Shown piece after piece: positions 13,114 through 13,154 of a stretch of DNA of 13,154 nt. Origin of the DNA: an uncultured Clostridia bacterium (GTDB taxonomy: Bacteria > Bacillota > Clostridia > TANB77 > CAG-508); NCBI GenBank assembly GCA_949045875.1, contig CARPYP010000040.1, positions 1 to 13,154 on the forward strand, written 5' to 3'. The notes beneath the pieces are model-generated. The model searched no databases. It was not told the origin of the DNA and worked only from the letters and a program-made list of their open reading frames with translations. The first letter of the stretch is position 1; each line of letters begins with the position of its first letter. A program made the position numbers and the translations under genes.

Positions 13114-13154
13114 GTGCGACCGTGTAGGTTGTATAATTTAACTGGTGGAAATCC
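13114..13154 (+). mobile_element. 5' end of a group II intron, probably class C, cut by the window edge
   Basis: The sequence opens with GTGCG, the bacterial group II intron 5' consensus (GUGYG). Next come ACC-GTGTA-GGT, a small first stem, and CTGGTGGAAATCC. This matches the arrangement I recall for the Oceanobacillus iheyensis class C intron (GUGUG-CCC-GGCAU-GGG ... GGGUGAGAGUCCC) block by block. It lies just downstream of an intrinsic terminator, the preferred target of class C introns. The ribozyme core and reverse transcriptase would lie beyond the right edge. Confidence 0.65.

Noticed and set aside
1..13154. CRISPR array or phage structural module
   Set aside because: No regularly spaced direct repeats of 23-40 bp and no structural phage genes. 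The PG hydrolases alone do not indicate a prophage.

Overview
The window is strongly A+T-rich DNA. Short spacers, AGGAGG-type ribosome sites and near-consensus TTGACA/TATAAT promoters point to a low-GC Gram-positive bacterium. Rubrerythrin, a Spo0A-type DNA-binding protein, a PASTA class B penicillin-binding protein and LysM/peptidoglycan-binding hydrolases suggest an anaerobic, probably spore-forming member of the Clostridia. I cannot name the genus.

Bases 1-2500 look like the end of a mobile element. There is a broken large serine recombinase (one single-base frameshift and one roughly 64-bp hairpin insertion), followed by a Phd/YefM-type antitoxin, a RelE/ParE-type toxin and a third tiny gene that copies only the antitoxin's C-terminal tail. 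This block abuts a minus-strand LysM/M14 peptidase gene whose 3' half is missing, so the element may have landed in it.

Bases 2512-7430 are a loose set of single genes on both strands: the truncated M14 peptidase, a Cys-rich four-helix membrane protein, rubrerythrin, an initiator tRNA-fMet, ribosomal protein S20, a CAP/SCP-domain exported protein behind a leader with an internal terminator-like hairpin, and a frameshifted M15 peptidase with a peptidoglycan-binding domain. Most are bounded by clear promoters or terminators. A short dispersed repeat lies directly downstream of two of the terminators.

Bases 7500-12250 are the start of a division/cell-wall (dcw) cluster: promoter, three 10-bp MraZ-type operator repeats, mraZ, rsmH and an ftsL-like gene, then a class B PBP with a PASTA domain. 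Between ftsL and the PBP sits a separate transcription unit encoding a stand-alone Spo0A C-terminal DNA-binding domain with no receiver domain, which is unusual. The genes that usually follow (mraY, murD, murF, ftsW) are absent. Instead there is a membrane-anchored DUF4358-like protein, a terminator, and what looks like the 5' end of a group IIC intron running off the right edge.

Three gene breaks (recombinase, M15 peptidase, PBP) can each be repaired by removing a single C directly before GG. This shared signature suggests either a systematic sequence error or a common mutational cause, so those genes may be intact in the cell.
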